DNA of 64,000 nucleotides, from contig JAKSZP010005659.1 of assembly GCA_022478985.1 (NCBI GenBank), positions 21,010-85,009 on the forward strand, given 5' to 3'. Below, piece by piece: positions 58,801 through 64,000 of the stretch (positions are counted from its first letter, which is position 1; the number at the start of each line of letters is the position of its first letter). The stretch is from Massospora cicadina (Eukaryota > Entomophthoromycota > Entomophthoromycetes > Entomophthorales > Entomophthoraceae). The position numbers and the translations under genes were made by a program. Under the pieces are notes generated by a model. That model ran no database searches and had not been told where the DNA came from. It saw only the letters and a program-made list of their open reading frames with translations.

Positions 58801-59560
58801 ACGCAAGTTCAGGTGGGCAGAGTTTGCACAAATGCGGGGCCTTAGCCACTGTGACAGGTGAGTGGTAGGTTATTGAGACCAGCCAGTGGTTGAAAAATTT
58901 GATTTCTGTTGTTTGGAAGTGGGAAATGTGAGATTAAAATTTCGCCGGCATGAGGATAAGGTTGATGCAGGTTATGGACCTTAATTGGCCATTTTGGACA
59001 TGTGGGCGCGTCATGTTTTTGAGCAGCGGGCTTGCCACAGCAGCGCGTCTAATAACCCAAGGGTGGCCTTTAGAACGCAAAGTTCTACATGACCCTGGGG
59101 GGCGTGTGATGAGGAAGGCCAATGGTCCATGGGTGAGTTTAGCCAACAGTTCATGTCACCAACTACAAAAGGGTCAGGGGGTAACAGAAGGGATTTGACC
59201 AATGAGAAAAATTCTTGATGCTCTTGTGCACAGGTCAGGACATAAATGTTGACAATAGCGTGCGCCACATCAGCCCACGAGAATGTAACAATGAGGACTC
59301 AGCCTTTGAGGAGGGATTGCAATGATAAAAATTTAAAATTTTTTTCCAAACTAGCACCCCACAGTTCTCTGACCAGAAGGATAGGGAAGGAAGGAGCATG
59401 GTTTTCCAAGCGCCCTCGGAACCTCATGGACAGTGGGACTCCTGGATGGCCATGATGTCCACGGGTAAATTTTTTTGTAAAAAACTCAGTTTCCTAGCCC
59501 AGGACGGCGAGGCCTTGAGTCTAGCGATATTCAACGTCCCTAAAGTGAAGGCTTCCCCCA
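55885..59560 (-). pseudogene. LINE 3 ORF2 (endonuclease-RT)
   Basis: The start region near 59560 is homologous to MGGAFTLRMLN of copy 1. Endonuclease blocks FVVGDMNCWLN and HAIVNIYVLTC lie at 59268-59011. RT includes CPGPDGIPYEFYKKYFKYIS, PEQFGFIPRRSLWDNVHSVA, ALVFLDQQKDYDIVNWEYLR and FADD at 57498-57509 in a 176-codon open stretch (57716-57186). The zinc finger CVMCGQYGTLFHRLEKC (about 56390-56340) is complete. Several frames are needed, so the protein is not made whole. Confidence 0.92.
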
Positions 59561-59569
59561 TCGCACCTT

Positions 59570-60977
59570 AGGTGCGAGGGGGTGGGCACCTGGGCCCACC
59601 AGCCTCCTCTGGATCCCTACAGGCCTTCATGGCAGTGTGGGTGTTTGCAGCAATGCTATCAATAGTTTTGTTAATTTTTGCAGACAGGTTTGCGTTGGCT
59701 TTTGCCTTCACTTTTTGTCTCCCCAACGTTGACGATTTTTTTTGTGGTGCAGATGAGTTTGGTGCACCAACGTTTGGGTCAAAAAAATTTTTCAAGTAGG
59801 TTGGAGACCAAGTCAGTTTCAATCAGGGCTTGGTTGCAAAGGTCAGGTGAGATTGAGTTGCCCATCAGATCCTCAGATTAAGTGGCAAAATTGGCATGGG
59901 CTTCCTAATCTGATTGGTTAAAGGATTCCTGAGTTGCTTCCACCACGAAGGTTTCAATGTCCTCCTGGCGTTGGGAGTGTGGGATAGCGGAGGCTACTTT
60001 GGCCGCTTCCTTGGCCATGGCCCTGCAGGCCTGTTTGGCCTTCTTTCACTCTTGAGGGGAGATAGGCTTTACTAGTAAGTAGCAGCCTTGTGCTCCCCAC
60101 GGGAAAGCCTCTTTGGTGCTGGTGGTTGGTTCATAGTGCGCCTCCCCACTGGCCATGGCCGCTGAGGGGTGCTCTTGGAATGTGATGCCCTCCTTGGTGG
60201 GGCATGCGTGTGCCTTATGGCCAAACGCATCACAGTGGGTGCAGATGGGGGGTGCGCTGTCTACGGTTACCCAGAAAGGGTGGGTGGTATGCCCTTTCAT
60301 ATTAATATAAGTGGAGTGTGGGATCTGGGTTAGGTCCTTCACGATCTCCTCAGTTGGAGTCAGAACTGCAATGGCTTTGCCAGTGCACAGGTGTGGCATC
60401 AGCATAAAGCGTTGCATCTCAAAGGATTGCATTTCGCTGTATATGGTGAGACCATCTTTCAGGTGCTGTTCCAGAATGGCACGTTTGACTGTAGTGGGCA
60501 AAAAGTCAAACGTGAGGAAAATTTGGTTGGATTTTGTCCATCTGATGCGTTTGCTTTCGACGACCTGTTGCCCTTCAGGGAGGTTGATCACTACGCGCAT
60601 TGCAGCAGCTTCATCTGCTGCCTCCTTGTTTTCAAAACTGAGGTCCAGCCAACCACATGACATGGAGTAAGGTGCGATGTACACCGCGGTCAGGAAAAAA
60701 GTGCGCACATCCCCACAAAATTTTTCCCATAAAGCTGTTTGTTGGATATCCAGAAACACTCAGACTCCATATTCCACCGACGAGAGTGGTTGAGAGTGCG
60801 GCGTGTTGATGTACTGGTTATATCATGCCTGCCAAGCAAGGATTTCTGGGGAAATAGTGACCACCAGTTTTTACTTTTTTCTATTTTGCCAGTTTCTCCA
60901 GGGCGTTTTTGAACGTTGGAGGTCGTGGGCCTACCACCTGTGCCTCTTACCTTACTTGCCCAGCTGCTCCCTGACAT
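59570..60977 (-). pseudogene. LINE 3 ORF1
   Basis: ATG at 60977 (MSGSSWASKVRGTGGRP); a frameshift near 60850-60760 leads into a 237-codon open stretch (60759-60046). That stretch has CGWLDLSFENKEAADEAAA, RWTKSNQIFLTFDFLPTTVK, HLCTGKAIAVLTPTEE and the CCHC knuckle CTHCDAFGHKAHACP. A TGA at 60046 interrupts the QE-KKAKQA junction, then the tail continues to about 59570. Confidence 0.9.
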
Positions 60978-61090
60978 GGGCGCAGACTAATCTCCTCTGT
61001 GAGATTATCAAACTAGATTCAGAATTGAATTGAATAAGTTGCAAAAGTGATTGCAACGAAAGAGAAAAGTTGGTACTATCAAAAAGTATA

Positions 61091-62780
61091 ACTTTTACTA
61101 AAGTAACAAGCTAAAGAGCATTTAAATCTCTTGGCTGGGGTAAAAAAATCTGTAATATTTTATCTATTGCGAGAATGTTATATTTTATAAAAACATATAT
61201 CATTATCAGAATATTAGGGTGAGTACATGCCAAGATAAAACTGGCATTTAAATGTGGGTGCTTCAGCAGCCGCAACAGCAGGCACAGACTACTCATCTGT
61301 GCCTGATCAGATTTATATTAGTAGAAGGGGTAAGGATTCCTTGTAGTTCCAGGGCTTCTTATTACTATAGTCATGATTAGGTTAGCACTTAATAGTTTGT
61401 CTATCATTCATGCAATAGGCGTGACATTTAAGTGGCCTTAACTTTAGGAATGTACTATTTGTAAATTTTTAATTTAGATTTTAATAAAGTAAATAGAAAA
61501 TAAAAATTTTCTGGGAAATAGGTATATGGAAATAATAAAAACAATTCTAACGCTCTATCATAGGTAGGGTGCTGGGTTTTAGGCTTTGCTAGGAAAGTTT
61601 ACTAAGCTGAACTACATTAGTAGGGAATGATTGCCATTTTTAATACATAATTAATGGGTTTGAACACCAATTTTCCTTCAAATGTAGCTTCTGACATCCC
61701 CATGCTATTCCTGGGTCATTTTTTGCATATTACAAATGTCCAAACTCACTTTTTTGATTTCAGAACTAGGCACTGGGTTCAATTATCAATTTTTGCCATC
61801 TTCTCTTCAACCTTTTGCCTGAATTCCCTTTATAAATGTTTTTTTTCTTTTCAGGTTGACTCCTAATTAAACTATTTGTTGGGGAGGAGCTTGGGGACAT
61901 GGTTATCAGGGTTTATAAAGTTTTTAAATCTGCGTAGAATTACCTGGTTTTCTCCATATAAAGGATTTTTGCAGATTTGGTAACTATGGTGGGCTTAAGC
62001 AGGTTGGGGAATAAATAGGGGAGGCAAGGATGGGCTGCAGCTAACATCTTTCGCCCAAGGTATGCCCTAGGTCAGAGATTGGGTAAGAGGAATGACCTTG
62101 GTGTTTGAACCTTTCTTATCCTGAAAGGATGCATGACCCTGTAAAGCTTGATACCTGGAGCCTAGGGGCTCTTCAAAGGAACCAACCTGCATGATAACCA
62201 CCCTAACTTCCTTTATAACTCCATATCATGAATTTAATAATGATAAGATGGGACGGAGGAAATGATGTTTGTCCTATCCAGAACAGGTTTTAACTTGTTT
62301 TGAAAATCACTACACCTTAGCTTGTGGTTATAGGTTTGTGCAACTACACTCAGTTTGTAATGTGGCGATATCATTATTGTGTTTTTCATTTACTTAAAAG
62401 GATGACTGTAATAGTTAGATTATTTAAAAAAAGCAAGATTAAATAAATTAAACTTTGAGCAAGAGCAACCATATGGAAGAGAGAGAAAAGAATGAAATTT
62501 AATTTATTCTGAAAGCAGTCAGCATTATTTTAAAAGGTGATCAAAAAAATTAACCTCTAAAATAGAAATAATTGTATATATTTAAATACGTTTATCTTAA
62601 ATTCCTTATAATTGAATTAAAAAACTTATTGCAATACTCTATAGATTAGGATAACAGAGTAGGCTCTTTTTTATTTTTTTGAACATAAAAATATAAATAA
62701 AGATTTTATTAAGATGTAAAAATGGCTTATAAAATTTTTATTTGAATCCATGTATTATTTTTTATAAGAAATTTAATATC
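61091..62780. other. Spacer, nothing recognised
   Basis: AT-rich. A 70-codon plus frame at 61654-61866 is hydrophobic (FLGHFLHITNVQ, IFAIFSSTFCLNSL) without a clear start or homology. No LTR pair, tRNA or LINE sequence seen. Confidence 0.45.
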
Positions 62781-64000
62781 ATTTTTCTCTTTCCCATTAC
62801 AATCAGAATTTGTAACTTGATTCAATTCAAGACAGAGAAGTTTGATAATCAGCAAGGGAAGATGAGAATGTGACTATTGCCAAGTAAGGGCTGGGAAAAT
62901 GTGGTAAAAGGCACAAGTTCAGTGCTCACACCGCCTAAAGTTCAATAATGCCCCAGGGACACCAGTGGATTGGAAAAAACAAGAAAACTGCAGTTAATAT
63001 TTCGCCAAAAACCTTGGAATGGCAAACTAAGTGTAACCAGTACGTTAAAACTCCCCACTCACAGCCACTGTTGTCAGTGGAATATGGTGTCTGAGTTTAC
63101 CTGGACATTAATTTGGCTGCTCTTCGGGTGAAGTTTTGTGGGGACATACACATCCACTTCCCAGAAGTAGTGTGCATAGCACCACACACAATGACCCATG
63201 GTTGGGTGGATCTTGTGTTCAAAATAGCAAATGCAGCAGATGAAGCTGCACAGGTGTGCATGGTGGTCGATCTCCCAAAGGGTCAATGGGTGGTTGAAAC
63301 CAAGCACACATGATGGAAAAAATCAAATAAAAATTTTTGTGACTTTCAATTTCCCCCCTATGACTAACAAGCGTGAAGTCCTTGAGAGTCATAATAAAGC
63401 AGGATTACATAGCTCCGGGAAATCAGATCCTTTGAAATGCAAAAAAATTTACTGATGTCTGAACTCAGCACAGGTAAGGCAATAGCAGTGATCACCACAT
63501 TCTCAGGGGTAATGGAGGACCTAACTCAGATCCCACACACCATGACACTCACCATCAACAAACAATAGACTCAACCATTCCAAGTAACAGTTGACAGCGC
63601 ATCGCCCATATGCTCTCATTGTCAGGTGTTTGGACACAAGTTACATGCTTGTCCCTAGATAGGAAATTAACTAAAAGAAGCTTTCTTAAAAGCAATGGGA
63701 GAGGGACTGTAACGGATGAAAACATCCCAGTTTTTGACCACCATCTTGCCTTTGTATTGGCAGATTCAAAATTTGTGCTGACAGATTGCCTAATATGAGT
63801 TTCCTTGAGGTAAGAGTTTCTACTCGATGTACTCACTAATTTAACCTCAGATGTAGGGCAATTTGAAATCGCGGAAAGATGACACAGGCAAGTGAGGGTT
63901 TTTACCCCAAAATTAAACTTGTTCTATTTATTAACGAAAATAAACATGCTGAAAAATTTATCCCAATGACATAGGGCACCACGAATGACACAAGAAAAAA
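62781..64000 (+). mobile_element. LINE copy 4, diverged, continues past window
   Basis: The start (ATTTTTCTCTTTCCCATTAC) aligns with the 5' ends of copies 1-3. ORF1 can be followed: TMTHGWVDLVFKIANAADEA, VVDLPKGQWVVETKHT, FVTFNFPPMTNKR-like and an intact CCHC knuckle CSHCQVFGHKLHACP (about 63610-63655). The start ATG near 62869 is followed at once by TGA. Similarity weakens but continues to about 63800. Much more diverged from copies 1-3 than they are from each other, so it is an older copy or another subfamily. Only the 5' end is in the window. Confidence 0.8.

Larger units (their letters stand above)
55789..61090 (-). mobile_element. LINE copy 3, full length
   Basis: The element (55805-61074, minus) is flanked by perfect 16-bp duplications ACTATCAAAAAGTATA at 55789-55804 and 61075-61090. 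The 5' end (AACTTTTCTCTTTCGTTGCA) and the CACAATAAA 3' end match copies 1 and 2. Length is about 5.27 kb, as in the other full copies. The 3' tail after AATAAA is only CTAAAATTAAA. Confidence 0.95.

Noticed and set aside
1..64000. Alternative genetic code as the explanation for in-frame TGA and TAG codons
   Set aside because: The stops come with frameshifts and loss of catalytic residues, and many fit CGA to TGA or TGG to TAG decay, so pseudogenisation explains them better.
1..64000. CRISPR arrays, bacterial operons, prophage or rRNA
   Set aside because: No regularly spaced short repeats, no Shine-Dalgarno-led gene strings and no rRNA signature; all recognisable genes are eukaryotic retrotransposon genes.

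Overview
This window is a nest of transposable elements and shows no recognisable intact host gene. The protein families (Ty3/gypsy gag-pol, L1-type LINE with APE endonuclease and RT), the TG...CA LTRs, the 5-bp and 16-19-bp target site duplications (TSDs) and the AT-rich spacers all point to a large, repeat-rich eukaryotic genome. A fungus (rust, truffle or early-diverging type) is my best guess, but the window does not settle it. Many catalytic Asp codons have become Asn at positions where CpG to CpA would do it, which suggests a genome that methylates its transposons.

Layout. 1-9001: element A, a gypsy element (+) with part of its 5' LTR, broken gag-PR-RT-RNaseH-INT, an intact 184-codon antisense ORF behind a TATA-like box, and a complete 3' LTR. 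9002-10950: gag-like debris, a tandem duplication and AT-rich spacer. 10950-13308: a minus-strand gypsy-like remnant (D). 13309-21992: element B, a complete but badly decayed gypsy element (+). 21993-26816: an unidentified decayed minus-strand coding frame, spacer and one copy of LTR family G. 26817-35812: element C, a gypsy element (+) carrying three later insertions: a 480-bp retroposon in its 5' LTR, a ~1.03-kb insert after RNase H, and an 860-bp solo LTR inside the integrase. 36603-41864: LINE copy 1 (+). 43249-52922: element F, a minus-strand gypsy element whose integrase is split by LINE copy 2 (44503-49784, minus). About 53150-55556: a second G LTR, itself split by a 1.9-kb solo LTR related to A. 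55805-61074: LINE copy 3 (minus). 62781-64000: LINE copy 4 (+), older and more diverged.

How it fits together. Elements A, B, C and F carry the same 12-base primer-binding site, TGGTGCTCACTA, just inside the 5' LTR, so they probably use the same tRNA primer although their LTRs differ. Their pol genes share the order PR-RT-RNaseH-INT with no chromodomain visible at the C-terminus. The LINEs have two ORFs: ORF1 with one CCHC knuckle, and ORF2 with endonuclease, RT (FADD) and a C-terminal zinc finger. They are full length (~5.27 kb) and flanked by 16-19-bp TSDs. They keep far more CpG than the LTR elements and LINE 2 sits inside F, so they are the younger layer.

Nothing here is clearly a new defence or regulatory system. 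The best candidates for a second look are the antisense ORF of element A, the 480-bp retroposon in the C LTR, the unidentified frame at 22800-23520, and the CpG-linked loss of catalytic aspartates.
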